DNA of 64,000 nucleotides. Source: Cupriavidus oxalaticus. Lineage in GTDB: Bacteria > Pseudomonadota > Gammaproteobacteria > Burkholderiales > Burkholderiaceae. A program made the translations under genes and the position numbers. Positions 8,501-16,501 of the stretch are shown here, piece after piece (the first letter of the stretch is position 1; every line of letters starts with the position of its first letter). The stretch lies in the NCBI RefSeq assembly GCF_016894385.1, contig NZ_CP069812.1, forward strand, positions 1,302,001 to 1,366,000, in the 5' to 3' direction. Below the pieces are notes generated by a model. That model was not told the DNA's origin and did not search any database. It saw nothing but the letters and a program-made list of their open reading frames with translations.

Positions 8501-10457
8501 CATGCCAGGCACGCGCAAAGGCGTCTTCGAACAGCGCCTTGACGCGCGCGATATCGAAGTCCGCCGCGCCGCCGCTGTCGGCAATTTCCAGCCCGAAGTC
8601 ATGCACCCACACCGGCGCGCCGCTGTCGGGCTCGATCAGGTAGGGGCGCTCTTCGTCCACGCGCACGCCCAGGTGTTCGAGCATGGGCAGGCTGTGCGAC
8701 AGCGCGATCGGCTCGCCGGCACGGTAGACCTTGAAGCGGAACGCGCCCGGCGCGGCCTCGATCGGCCGGTACAGGTTCATGGCCATGCCGCGCGCGCTGT
8801 CGTGGGCGCGCAGCGCGCGCTCCATCAGCTCGATGTCGCGCACGGCGGTGCGGGCGGGGTAGTCTTCGCGGTAGCCCGCGGGGAACGAGGCGCCGTAGCG
8901 CTGCAGCAGCCGGTTGCCTTGCTCCTCGCCGTGGCTTTCGTGCAGCGCTTCGGCAAGGTCGTCCTGCCAGCGGCGGCTGGCGTGGACGATGCGCTGCTCC
9001 AGTTCGGCGGTGTCGACATGCGGCATCGTGCCCGGTTCGCCGCGCACGGTCAGCTGGATGCGCGCCAGCGGCGATTCCGACAGCAGCGGCGTGAATTCGC
9101 AGCTGGTGCCGTGGAAGGCCGCAGTCAGCAGCTTCTGGATCTTCTGGCGCAGGTCGGTGTTGTACTTGTCGCGCGGCACGAACACCAGGCACGAGACAAA
9201 GCGGTCGAAACGGTCGCGCCGCACGAACAGCCGCGTGCGCTGGTGCTCCTGCAGCCGCAGGATGCCGGTGGTGATGCCGAACAGTTCGTCCTCGCTCGCC
9301 TGGAACAGTTCGTCGCGCGGATATTGCTCGAGGATGGTCACCAGCGACTTGTACAGGTGGCCCTTGGTGAGGAAGCCGGCGCGCGCCAGGATATTGGCGC
9401 ACTTGCGCCGCACCAGCGGAATCTCGGCGATCGGCGCCGTGTACGCGGTCGAGGTGTACAGGCCCACGAAGCGGCGCTCGCCGAACAGCTGGCCCTGTGC
9501 ATCCAGCAGCTTGACACCGACATAGTCGAGATAGCCCGGCCGGTGCACGCTGGCGCGCGAGTTGGCCTTGGTGACGAAGATCTGCGTGGGGCCCTCGATG
9601 ATGGCGGTGGCCGCGGCCGGCAGCGGCGTCAGGTCCTGCGCCTCCGGCTCGCGCAGGCTCTCGCGCAGGATGCCCGCGCCCGAGCCCGGCACGCCGCGCA
9701 GGAAATAGCGCCCTTCCTGCGCCACCAGCTCGTAGTCGCGCTGGCCGAGGAAGGTGAAGTGGTCGTCCATCATCCATTCCAGGAAGGCGCGGGCCTCGGT
9801 GCTGTCGGGCGAGGCGGCAGCCGGTGCCTGCGCCAGCATGGCGATGGTGGCCTGGGTGATGTCGCACATCGCCGGCCAGTCTTCGACCGCGGCGCGCACG
9901 TCGCCCAGCACGCGCGCGATGCCGCTGCGCAGCGCGTCCAGCCGCGCGGCCTCGCCGCTGCGGTCGACCTCGAAGTGGATGAAGGATTCCAGGCGCGAAT
10001 TGTCGCCAGGCTCGCCGGCGCCGCCCAGCGCGATGCGCTCGATCCCGCCGGCGGCACTGCGCCAGACGCGGAACACCGGGTGGATCGCCGAATGCAACGC
10101 CAACCCTTGCCGGTTGATCTCCATGGTCACGGAGTCGACCAGGAAGGGCATGTCGTCGTTGACGATCTCGACCACGGTATGGTCGGAGTGCCAGCCATGC
10201 TCTTCCAGCGTCGGGTTGTAGATGCGGATGCGCGCGCTGCCCGGGACGAACTTCTGCGCGGTCTGCCAGTGCGCCATCACGGCGCCGTACAGGTCGGCGA
10301 CTTCGCGGTGCAGCAGGTCTTCTGCGTCGGCCTGGTCGTAGTAGTGCCGCAGGAGGGGCTCGGCGGTGCCGAACGTGGCCGCCGGCAGCCGCTCCCGCGC
10401 AAAGGCAAGCAGTTCGTCCAGCAGGTGCGCGACTTTGTCTTCGTTCTCCTGCGGCAT
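5589..10457 (-). CDS. NAD-specific glutamate dehydrogenase, giant (GDH-180) type
   Basis: The 1622-residue enzyme oxidatively deaminates L-glutamate to 2-oxoglutarate with NAD, a catabolic role in the cytoplasm. The size fits the 180-kDa bacterial class. Visible landmarks are a long N-terminal regulatory region with ACT-like folds and the catalytic core glycine-lysine motif VGSKGGFVVK near residue 860. The NAD-binding part has GVGDMSGDVFGNG near residue 1000, and a long C-terminal helical region follows. ATG 10457 was chosen because GAGGAGGG precedes it; an upstream in-frame ATG adds only low-complexity residues. It stands alone between unrelated genes. An open frame of similar length on the other strand is a codon-bias artefact. 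Confidence 0.95.
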   Translation of the reverse strand: MPQENEDKVAHLLDELLAFARERLPAATFGTAEPLLRHYYDQADAEDLLHREVADLYGAVMAHWQTAQKFVPGSARIRIYNPTLEEHGWHSDHTVVEIVNDDMPFLVDSVTMEINRQGLALHSAIHPVFRVWRSAAGGIERIALGGAGEPGDNSRLESFIHFEVDRSGEAARLDALRSGIARVLGDVRAAVEDWPAMCDITQATIAMLAQAPAAASPDSTEARAFLEWMMDDHFTFLGQRDYELVAQEGRYFLRGVPGSGAGILRESLREPEAQDLTPLPAAATAIIEGPTQIFVTKANSRASVHRPGYLDYVGVKLLDAQGQLFGERRFVGLYTSTAYTAPIAEIPLVRRKCANILARAGFLTKGHLYKSLVTILEQYPRDELFQASEDELFGITTGILRLQEHQRTRLFVRRDRFDRFVSCLVFVPRDKYNTDLRQKIQKLLTAAFHGTSCEFTPLLSESPLARIQLTVRGEPGTMPHVDTAELEQRIVHASRRWQDDLAEALHESHGEEQGNRLLQRYGASFPAGYREDYPARTAVRDIELMERALRAHDSARGMAMNLYRPIEAAPGAFRFKVYRAGEPIALSHSLPMLEHLGVRVDEERPYLIEPDSGAPVWVHDFGLEIADSGGAADFDIARVKALFEDAFARAWHGEIENDDLNRLVLRAEMAARDVTILRAYARYLRQVGSTFSDAYIERALTGNAGIAAMLVALFIARFDTVSQVAADTARQARCDKLLADIEAALDKVPNLDEDRILRLFLGVIQATVRTNYFHRGEDGQPRPYVSFKFNPALVPGLPEPRPMFEIWVYSPRVEGVHLRGGRVARGGLRWSDRREDFRTEVLGLMKAQMVKNTVIVPVGSKGGFVVKRPPPPGDRDAFLQEGIACYQTFLRGLLDLTDNLVGGQLVPPPDVVRHDDNDPYLVVAADKGTATFSDFANAISAEYGFWLDDAFASGGSVGYDHKKMGITARGAWESVKRHFREMGVDIQTTDFTVAGVGDMSGDVFGNGMLLSPHIKLVAAFDHRHIFLDPDPDPARTLEERTRLFNLPRSSWADYDATLISAGGGIFPRTAKTITLTPQVQAVLGITASALSPAELIHAILMAPVDLLYNGGIGTYVKSSQETHLQAGDRTNDAVRVNGNELRCKVVGEGGNLGFTQLGRIEFARKGGRINTDAIDNSAGVDCSDHEVNIKILLGLVMADGEMTEKQRNKLLAEMTDEVGLLVLQDNYYQTQALSVAGRHATALLDGEARLVRWLERAGRLNRALEFLPSDEEIAERKLAGEGLTSPERAVLLAYSKMWLYDALLDSDVPEDPLVGGLLSDYFPVPLRQRHGETMHRHPLRREILSTHLTNMLVNRIGATFVHRIMEETDARPADIVRACLIARDVFGLTALWQEIDALDNRGPDAEQARMFGEVAVLLERACLWFIRYLRSGGQAGAELARFTQAAQWLLPQLPRLLPPADAAALAEHARTFSDAGVDEALALRVAGSEISAAALDIAEVANACERSLDLVAGVYFALDSHLSFSWLRERALALPSDTHWDLLARTTTLEDLGRLKRALTVSVLSQQGELESPEAMIDAWRASRHGALERFTRMLADQRASGAAGLSMLSVAVREIGMLERG

Positions 10458-10663
10458 GATCCCTCCTCGCGGTATCGATGGACGACGCGGCCAGTGCGGC
10501 CCGCGCGGCAATTACGCCGCCGGTCCGGCATGTGCCGGGGCATGCTCATACTTTAGGAAAAATCAGCGCACCTGGCGGGACAAAGTCGCGAAGAAAGCAG
10601 GGGGTCCGGACAGTGCGGCGGGTCCGCCCGCGAGGGAGGCGGCCGCCGGCCTTGGCGCGCGCG

Positions 10664-11257
10664 TCAGAAGCGCGCGCTGGCGAGGGTAGGGCAAGAGGCC
10701 GGGCGATGCGCAACCGGGGGCAGTCCCGTGCAGGGGACGACGGACGCCGGCATGCCGGCCTGGGTTGAAGCACCGCCGGCTGTCGCCAGCTTGTCCTGGC
10801 GCGCGGCTTCGCCGCCCACGCGGATCTGGCGCGTGGTGTGGTCGTTCAGCCGGATCTTCATCCGTTCCAGCAGGCTGCCCAGCGCCACGCGCTCCTGCGG
10901 GCTGAACGGTGCCACCGACACGCTGTGCAGCGCGCTGAGCGCCTGCGAGGCGCGTTCGAGGCGGCTCGCAGCGGTGTCGGAGATGCGGGGCGCAATGGCC
11001 TCGGCATACTCGATCCAGCCGTCGCGGCGCAGTTCATGCAGCAGCAGTTCCGACTGCGGAACATCGATCGGCATGGCGCCCGGCAACGGGGCGCCGCGCA
11101 CGAAGTGGCCGCGCCTGATCGCGCGCAGCAACAGCCATTTGGCGTAAGTCAGGCCAGAGGCGGAGAGGGTCTGTTCCAGGGCGTCCTGCCAGGCGGTGAC
11201 GGCGTCGACCAGTGCAAGGACGACCGGCTCGTTGGGTTCGAGAGGTCTGGGCTGCAT
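10664..11257 (-). CDS. MarR-like winged-helix transcription regulator
   Basis: The 197-residue protein starts at ATG 11257 with AGGAG upstream. The N-terminal half has a helix pair (VVLALVDAVTAWQDALEQTL) and SGLTYAKWLLLRAI, as at the start of MarR-type domains. A recognition-like helix (SELLLHELRRDGWIEYAEA) and a dimerisation helix with FSPQERVALGSLLERM follow. The last 40 residues are disordered. It is divergent from the CoA-transferase gene and might control it, but no operator is proven. The fold assignment is by pattern only. Confidence 0.65.
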   Translation of the reverse strand: MQPRPLEPNEPVVLALVDAVTAWQDALEQTLSASGLTYAKWLLLRAIRRGHFVRGAPLPGAMPIDVPQSELLLHELRRDGWIEYAEAIAPRISDTAASRLERASQALSALHSVSVAPFSPQERVALGSLLERMKIRLNDHTTRQIRVGGEAARQDKLATAGGASTQAGMPASVVPCTGLPPVAHRPASCPTLASARF

Positions 11258-11651
11258 GAATGGCGTCTCCTGATTTTCAAATTGCCGCCACTACGATGCT
11301 GCAGGCACCCGTCACGCTTGTGCGACGGGTTGATGGGCCGAGCATGGCCGGCCCGGGCGGCACGGTTGCTGGACCTCTCTGGCGGGCCCGTTCAACCGAT
11401 AGGGCGAGACAGTACCAGAAACTTTTGCCATTTTTGTGACATTGCGGGTATGTCCTGAGGCTCCGGACGCGGTTAGTGGCGCGCAGGTCCCTGGCGCCGG
11501 ATCGGCTATGAAGAAAGCGACTGGTTGTCATGACTTTAAATCGCAGCCTGAATAGAGGTGCCTGGCTACACTGCCAGCCGGAGACCCCGGCAAACAAGGC
11601 ACGGGGCGAGCGGCACAGGCAAGGGCCCGCGCCGCCAGACCGGAGATCACG
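11258..11651. promoter_or_regulatory. Divergent intergenic region between regulator and CoA transferase
   Basis: This 394-base gap separates divergent genes. A possible sigma-70 promoter for the rightward gene is TTGCCA, 18 bases, TATGTC (about 11424-11453). A hairpin with CCCGTC and GACGGG arms lies at about 11309-11330. No clear operator for the MarR-like protein is seen. Confidence 0.3.
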
Positions 11652-13169
11652 ATGGACAAGGAACGCATTCGCCTGGCGAGGCTGCATGACAAGGTAGTCT
11701 CGGCCGACGAGGCCGCCGCGCTGATCCGCGACGGCATGACCGTAGGCATGAGCGGTTTCACCCGCGCGGGCGACTGCAAGGAAGTCCCGTTCGCGCTGGC
11801 GCGGCGCGCGGCGACCGAGCCGCTGCGCATCACCCTGATGACGGGCGCCTCGCTCGGCAACGACATCGACCGCGTCCTGGCCGAGGCCGACGTGATCGCG
11901 CGCCGCCTGCCGTTCCAGTCCGATGGCACGCTGCGCCGCAAGATCAACGCCGGCGAGGTGATGTTCATCGACCAGCACCTGTCCGAAACCGTCGAGCAGC
12001 TGCGTTCCGGCCAGATCGCGCCGGTGGACGTGGCGGTGGTCGAGGCCGTGGCGATTACCGAGCAGGGCGGCATCATCCCCAGCACCTCGGTGGGCAATTC
12101 GGCAAGCTTTGCCATGCTGGCGCGCAAGGTGATCGTCGAGATCAACATGAACATGCCGCTGGAGCTGGAAGGGCTGCACGACATCTATTTCCCGGTCCAG
12201 CGCCCGTACCGCCAGCCGATCCCGCTGATCGCGCCGGAACAGCGCATCGGACTCCCGTATATTCCGATCGATCCGGAGAAGATTGCCGCCATCGTCATCA
12301 CCGCCAAGGACGACAGCCCGTCCAATGCGCTGCCGCCGGACGACGAGACCCGCAGCATCGCCGGCCACCTCAATGACTTCCTGCTGCGCGAAGTGCGCGC
12401 GGGCAAGCTGTCGCCGTCGCTGCAGCCGCTGCAGGCCGGCATCGGCACCATTGCCAATGCCGTGCTGCACGGGCTGGTCGAGTCGCCGTTCCGCGACCTG
12501 AAGATGTATTCCGAGGTGCTGCAGGACAGCACCATCGAGTTGCTCGATGCGGGCCGGCTGTCGTTCGCGTCGGCGTCGTCGGTGACGCTGACGCGCGAGG
12601 TCTACCAGCGCTTCCTGTCGAACCTGGACCGCTACCGTTCGCGCCTGCTGCTGCGCCCGCAGGAGATCAGCAACCATCCCGAGATCCTGCGCCGGCTGGG
12701 GCTGATCACCATCAACACCGCGCTGGAGTGCGACATCTACGGCAACGTCAACTCCACGCATGTGGGTGGCACGCACATGATGAACGGCATCGGCGGCTCC
12801 GGCGACTTTGCGCGCAATGCGCACGTGTCGGTGTTCGTGACCAAGTCGGTGGCCAAGGGCGGCGAGGTCTCGAGCATCGTGCCGATGGTGGCGCACGTGG
12901 ACCACACCGAGCACGATGTCGACATCATCGTCACCGAGCACGGCCTGGCCGACCTGCGCGGCCTGGCACCGCGCGAGCGCGCGCGCACCGTCATCGCCAA
13001 TTGCGCCGATCCGCAATACCGCGAGTTGCTGGGCGACTATTTCCGCCGCGCCAGCGCCCACGGCGGCCAGACGCCGCACCTGCTGGAAGAGGCGTTGTCC
13101 TGGCATGTCGGCTTGCGCGATCGCGGCACCATGCGGTCCGCACAGCCGGCGCAGGCCCTGGCTGCCTGA
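11652..13169 (+). CDS. Acetyl-CoA hydrolase / succinyl-CoA:acetate CoA-transferase
   Basis: The 505-residue protein has the length and pattern of the Cat1/AarC class of CoA transferases. These move CoA between succinyl-CoA and acetate (or related acids) through a glutamyl-CoA intermediate. The likely catalytic glutamate is Glu288 in MYSEVLQD. Glycine-rich segments NGIGGSGDFARNA and the C-terminal IVTEHGLADLRGLAPRERA are typical of the family. No signal peptide is present, so it is cytoplasmic. It stands alone, divergent from a MarR-like regulator. In this genus it would fit acetate or propionate handling, but the true acyl specificity is not visible from sequence. Confidence 0.88.
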   Translation: MDKERIRLARLHDKVVSADEAAALIRDGMTVGMSGFTRAGDCKEVPFALARRAATEPLRITLMTGASLGNDIDRVLAEADVIARRLPFQSDGTLRRKINAGEVMFIDQHLSETVEQLRSGQIAPVDVAVVEAVAITEQGGIIPSTSVGNSASFAMLARKVIVEINMNMPLELEGLHDIYFPVQRPYRQPIPLIAPEQRIGLPYIPIDPEKIAAIVITAKDDSPSNALPPDDETRSIAGHLNDFLLREVRAGKLSPSLQPLQAGIGTIANAVLHGLVESPFRDLKMYSEVLQDSTIELLDAGRLSFASASSVTLTREVYQRFLSNLDRYRSRLLLRPQEISNHPEILRRLGLITINTALECDIYGNVNSTHVGGTHMMNGIGGSGDFARNAHVSVFVTKSVAKGGEVSSIVPMVAHVDHTEHDVDIIVTEHGLADLRGLAPRERARTVIANCADPQYRELLGDYFRRASAHGGQTPHLLEEALSWHVGLRDRGTMRSAQPAQALAA

Positions 13170-13190
13170 AACCCGCACGCAAGAATGCAA

Positions 13191-13212
13191 ACAGCCCGCC
13201 GAAGCGGGCTGT
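13191..13212 (-). terminator. Terminator for the leftward repeat-protein gene
   Basis: A perfect 9-bp stem (ACAGCCCGC with GCGGGCTGT) has loop CGAA. Read leftward it is followed by TTTGCATT. It may act on both converging transcripts. Confidence 0.6.
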
Positions 13213-13232
13213 CCTGCCGGGACATTGCGGGC

Positions 13233-13595
13233 TTACTGCGCCTTGCTGCCCTGGCTGGCGGGCGCCTTGGCGCCATCGGTGTACGGATCGTACTTGCCGG
13301 CCTTGGCGCCGTCGGTGTGAGGATCGAACTTGCCCGACTTGGCACCATCGGTGTTCGGGTCGAACTTCTTGCCCGAGGTGGTCAGGTCCGAGCGCGTCGA
13401 CTGCTTGGCGCCGTCGGTGTAGGGGTCGAACTTGCCCGACTTCGCCGGGTTCTGGTTCGGGCTGGCCTGCTTCTTGGTATGGCTGCCGCCGTACAGGTCG
13501 CCGCCATCGGTGTAGTTCTTCTGCGCATGAACCTGCGTCGCGCCCATGGCGGCGAATGCTGCAACGATCAGGGTAGAAACGGTCTTCTTCAGCAT
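13233..13595 (-). CDS. Exported protein with five DPxTDGAK-type repeats
   Basis: The 120-residue protein has a classic signal peptide (MLKKT, hydrophobic core, cut after VHA near residue 24). The mature part is made of near-identical units of the type SGKFDPYTDGAK. The tyrosine/asparagine/histidine position varies (DPYTDGAK, DPNTDGAK, DPHTDGAK), plus a degenerate first copy YTDGGDLYGG. The repeats have no hydrophobic core and look like an extended or metal-binding (Asp-rich) polymer. No known family is recognised beyond such repeat proteins in Burkholderiales. It is a single gene with its own terminator. Confidence 0.7.
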   Translation of the reverse strand: MLKKTVSTLIVAAFAAMGATQVHAQKNYTDGGDLYGGSHTKKQASPNQNPAKSGKFDPYTDGAKQSTRSDLTTSGKKFDPNTDGAKSGKFDPHTDGAKAGKYDPYTDGAKAPASQGSKAQ

Positions 13596-13863
13596 CTCTC
13601 TTATCCTCGCGATTTCGGCATCGCAGCGCCTGTGCGATGCCGGGTTTGGGGCCGAGCGTGGTCCGGCGTGCGGCCGGCCGTGTGGCGGATCACCCAGCTA
13701 ATGTACCGAGTTGGCGCGTGTCCGCAAAGTGAAAGTTTCTTCTAGGGATATTGAAACGCTTGGGCGGGCGTTGCGTCCTGTTCAGGATCAAGATCTGGCC
13801 CGGTTGGTCGGAAATCTCCCACCAGGCAGGGCCGTTATCGGCACGTTTGTGAACCTTCAGGCG

Positions 13864-13890
13864 AAAAAAACGGCTGCCATGCGGCAGCCG
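13864..13890 (-). terminator. Terminator of the Bug receptor gene
   Basis: The stem CGGCTGCC with GGCAGCCG (13871-13878 and 13883-13890) is followed leftward by seven T. It lies 27 bases beyond the stop at 13917. Confidence 0.8.
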
Positions 13891-13916
13891 TTCGATGGCC
13901 CCTCGTCTGACGCCGG

Positions 13917-14897
13917 TTATTCCAGCGTGATGTTCTGGTCATGCGCAATCTTCTTGCGCAGGTCCAGTTCGCGCTTGATCTGCGCGGCGTACTGGGCCGA
14001 GGTATTGCCGTCGGTGTAGGCGCCGCTTTCAGCCAGGCGGCGCTTCGTGTTCGGATCCTGCAACGCCTTGACCGCGGCATCGTGCACGCGCGTGATGATG
14101 GCCGCGGGCGTGCCGGCCGGCGCGACCAGGCCATACCAGGCCATGTTGTTCATGTCCTTCATGCCGGCTTCGGCAAAGGTCGGCACGTCGGGCAGGCCCT
14201 CGACGCGCTTGGGTGCCGCCACGGCCAGCGCGCGCAGCTTGCCGGCCTGGATATGCGGCATCGACGACGGCAGGTTGTCGAACTGCGCGTTGACCTGGCC
14301 GGCCAGCGTGTCGTTCAGCGCCGGGCCCGATCCACGATAGGGGATATGGACCATGTCGGTCTTGGTGATGTCCTTGAACAGTTCGCCATCCAGGTGCGAG
14401 ATGCTGCCCTTGCCGGCGGAAGCGTAGCTGTATTTGCCCGGGTTGGACTTCAGCAGCGCGATGAACTCCTTCAGCGTCTTGGCCGGCACCTTCGGGTTCA
14501 CCGTCAGCACGTTGGGCACGTTGACCAGGTTGGTGATCGGCGCGAAATCCTTGAGCGGGTCGTACGGGTTCTTGGGATTGGTGGCCGGGTTGGTCGCCAT
14601 GGTGCTGACCGTGGCGATGCCGAGCGTGTAGCCGTCCGGCGCGGACTTGGCCAGCGCGTCGGCACCGATCGCGCCGCCGCCGCCGCCGCGGTTTTCCACC
14701 ACCACCGGCTGGCCCAGCTCGCGGCCCAGGCTGTCGGAGACCGCGCGTGCGACGATATCGGTGGTGCCGCCGGCCGCGAACGGGACGATCAGGCGGATCG
14801 GCTTGGTGGGGTAGGACTGCGCCTGGGCAAAGCCGGCACAGGCCAGGCCGATGGCTGCGATGCAGGCGGCTGCGCCTGCTTTGTTGACTGCTTTCAA
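13917..14897 (-). CDS. Bug/TctC-family periplasmic solute receptor (orphan)
   Basis: The 326-residue protein is of the tripartite tricarboxylate receptor family, large in Burkholderiales. The start is a TTG at 14897 placed by the strong CGGAGG six bases upstream; ATG codons further upstream give non-protein-like sequence. A signal peptide (AAACIAAIGLACAGFAQAQ) ends near residue 25. Family marks follow: YPTKPIRLIVPFAAGG, then APDGYTLG, YASAGKGS, and GLVAPAGTPAAII near the C-terminus. No TctA/TctB membrane genes are nearby, so it probably serves a transporter elsewhere or acts as a sensor ligand. A strong palindromic operator lies at 15048-15070. Confidence 0.9.
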   Translation of the reverse strand: MKAVNKAGAAACIAAIGLACAGFAQAQSYPTKPIRLIVPFAAGGTTDIVARAVSDSLGRELGQPVVVENRGGGGGAIGADALAKSAPDGYTLGIATVSTMATNPATNPKNPYDPLKDFAPITNLVNVPNVLTVNPKVPAKTLKEFIALLKSNPGKYSYASAGKGSISHLDGELFKDITKTDMVHIPYRGSGPALNDTLAGQVNAQFDNLPSSMPHIQAGKLRALAVAAPKRVEGLPDVPTFAEAGMKDMNNMAWYGLVAPAGTPAAIITRVHDAAVKALQDPNTKRRLAESGAYTDGNTSAQYAAQIKRELDLRKKIAHDQNITLE

Positions 14898-15047
14898 GGA
14901 TGCCTCCGTTCTTCTTTCACTGATTGCTCGCCGGGCGGGCTGCAGGCGTTCTCTCGGGCGCAACGCCATCGTGCGCCCCGCGCCGTCAGTCTTCCCGCGC
15001 CGGCTGACCGGGCCGCTCCGGGGTGCGGCAGCGGCCTGCACATTGCG

Positions 15048-15083
15048 ATGGTTCCGCGATACGGAACCATGTTCCACAACATG
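15048..15083. promoter_or_regulatory. Strong palindromic operator upstream of the Bug gene
   Basis: ATGGTTCCG, five bases, CGGAACCAT is a perfect 9-bp inverted repeat (15048-15056 with 15062-15070). A second palindrome, CATGTT-N4-AACATG (15068-15083), overlaps it. GTTCCG-N5-CGGAAC resembles sites of IclR-family regulators. It lies about 150 bases before the TTG start at 14897. No IclR gene is adjacent. Confidence 0.6.
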
Positions 15084-15224
15084 CGCGGAAGGGATTCAAC
15101 CGGGAAAGGACGCGCAAGGATATTGGTGACAACCCGCGTATCAAGAAAACAGCGGCCGTGCCGTGCGGTCGACCACGGCTTGCGCAGGCGCGGGAGAGGG
15201 TAAGAGGAAGGGCGGGTGAAAATG

Positions 15225-15254
15225 AAAAAAGCCGGAAGCAAGCTTCCGGCTTTT
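15225..15254 (-). terminator. Terminator of the first tRNA-Lys gene
   Basis: The stem GCCGGAAGC with GCTTCCGGC (15231-15239, 15242-15250) is flanked by A and T runs and lies 12 bases beyond the tRNA 3' end on the minus strand. A near copy follows the second tRNA-Lys. Confidence 0.8.
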
Positions 15255-15265
15255 CCTGAATTCGC

Positions 15266-15341
15266 TGGTGGGGCGTGAGTGACTCGAACACTCGACCTAC
15301 GGATTAAGAGTCCGCTGCTCTACCAACTGAGCTAACGCCCC
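15266..15341 (-). tRNA. tRNA-Lys(CTT), copy 1
   Basis: The 76-base gene folds as a full cloverleaf. It has acceptor GGGGCGT with ACGCCCC, D arm GCTC-AGTTGGTAGA-GC, anticodon loop CTCTTAA (anticodon CTT), T loop TTCGAGT and an encoded CCA end. It is identical to the copy at 17997-18072. Confidence 0.95.
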
Positions 15342-15471
15342 AACGAAGAAAAAGATTGTAGCAAGGTATCGCATACTGCGCAATACCCTTTCGCCGTCTT
15401 TTGCAAAGGCGGAGGCAGCAGGGTTCGCTCCCGCCGCTACAATTCGGCACTCCCCGATACACCGCCAGCCC

Positions 15472-16380
15472 ATGCACGCCAGAATCCTGCGCTATCTCGA
15501 CGAGGTTGTCCGCCGCGGTTCGATCCGCAAGGCGGCCGAGCACCTGCACGTGGCGCCGACGGCCGTGAACCGGCAGATCCTTGACCTGGAAGCCGAGCTG
15601 GGCGCGCCGCTGTTCGAGCGCATCAACAAGCGGCTGCGCCTGACGCCGCTGGGCGAGATGGTGCTGGCCCACGTCCGCCAGACGCTGCGCGAGCATGACG
15701 CGCTGCGCGAGCGCATCGAAGAATTCAAGGGCGCTCGCCGCGGCGACGTCACCGTGGCGGTCACCGCGGGGCTGGCCGGATCGCTGATGCCGTCGCTGGT
15801 GCATGACTTCCGCCAGCGCTACCCGGGCATCATGGTGCGCGTGAACGACCTGCCGGTTGCCGGGATCGTCGCGGCGGTCGAGCAGGGCGATGCCGATCTC
15901 GGGCTTGGCTACGATCTGCCGGAACTGCCCGCCTTCCGCGCGCTGGCCAGCAGCGACTGGCAGATCGGCGCGGTCGTGCCGCCGGGCCATGCGCTGGCGG
16001 CGCAGCCGTCCGTGCTGTTGAGCGAATGCGTCGGCTATCCGCTGATCCTGCCGGCGCCGTCGCTATCGATCCGCGCGCTGCTGGATGCCGCCTTTTCCCG
16101 CAATGCCATCGAAGTGTCGCCGGTGGCGGAATCGACCTCGACCGTGCTGATCCGCCAGCTGGTCATGCTGGGCACCGGCGTGGCGCTGCTGAACCCGCTC
16201 GACGTGATGGAGGAGCGCGCGCGGCAGGCGCTGGTGTACGTGCCGCTGCGCGACCGCCACCTGCAGGGGCAGACGCTGACGCTGGTGGCGCGTGCCCGCG
16301 GCACCCCCAGCGCGGCCGCGGAGCTGATGGCAGAACGCATCGGCGATGCGCTGGCCACGCTGTTCGCCCAGGCCCGCTAG
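15472..16380 (+). CDS. LysR-family transcription regulator
   Basis: The 302-residue protein has an N-terminal winged helix (residues 1-60; SIRKAAEHLHVAPTAVNRQI is the recognition region). A linker helix and a two-lobed ligand domain starting near VTVAVTAGLAGSLMPSL follow. It is in tandem with the amidohydrolase gene 121 bases downstream and probably controls it or a linked transport function. The pair sits between two identical tRNA-Lys genes. The ligand is not evident; a purine or related amine is plausible from the neighbour. Confidence 0.9.
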   Translation: MHARILRYLDEVVRRGSIRKAAEHLHVAPTAVNRQILDLEAELGAPLFERINKRLRLTPLGEMVLAHVRQTLREHDALRERIEEFKGARRGDVTVAVTAGLAGSLMPSLVHDFRQRYPGIMVRVNDLPVAGIVAAVEQGDADLGLGYDLPELPAFRALASSDWQIGAVVPPGHALAAQPSVLLSECVGYPLILPAPSLSIRALLDAAFSRNAIEVSPVAESTSTVLIRQLVMLGTGVALLNPLDVMEERARQALVYVPLRDRHLQGQTLTLVARARGTPSAAAELMAERIGDALATLFAQAR

Positions 16381-16501
16381 TCGGGGTGGCGCGGCTGTCC
16401 ACTTTTTGTGGACACGGTGCTCGGAATTCAATGCTTAGGCGCGAGCACGCCTTCGTCTTAGACTGGCGGCATCCGTCCCCAAGCACCCAAGGAATGCCGC
16501 C

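Noticed and set aside
5703..10556. A 1617-codon open frame on the plus strand opposite glutamate dehydrogenase
   Set aside because: It is antisense to a well-supported gene, has His/Arg/Gln-rich non-protein composition and no ribosome site. Long antisense frames are common in GC-rich DNA because stops are rare in one opposing frame.
11277..13190. A 637-codon frame opposite the CoA-transferase gene
   Set aside because: Same codon-bias artefact; the plus-strand protein has clear family motifs.
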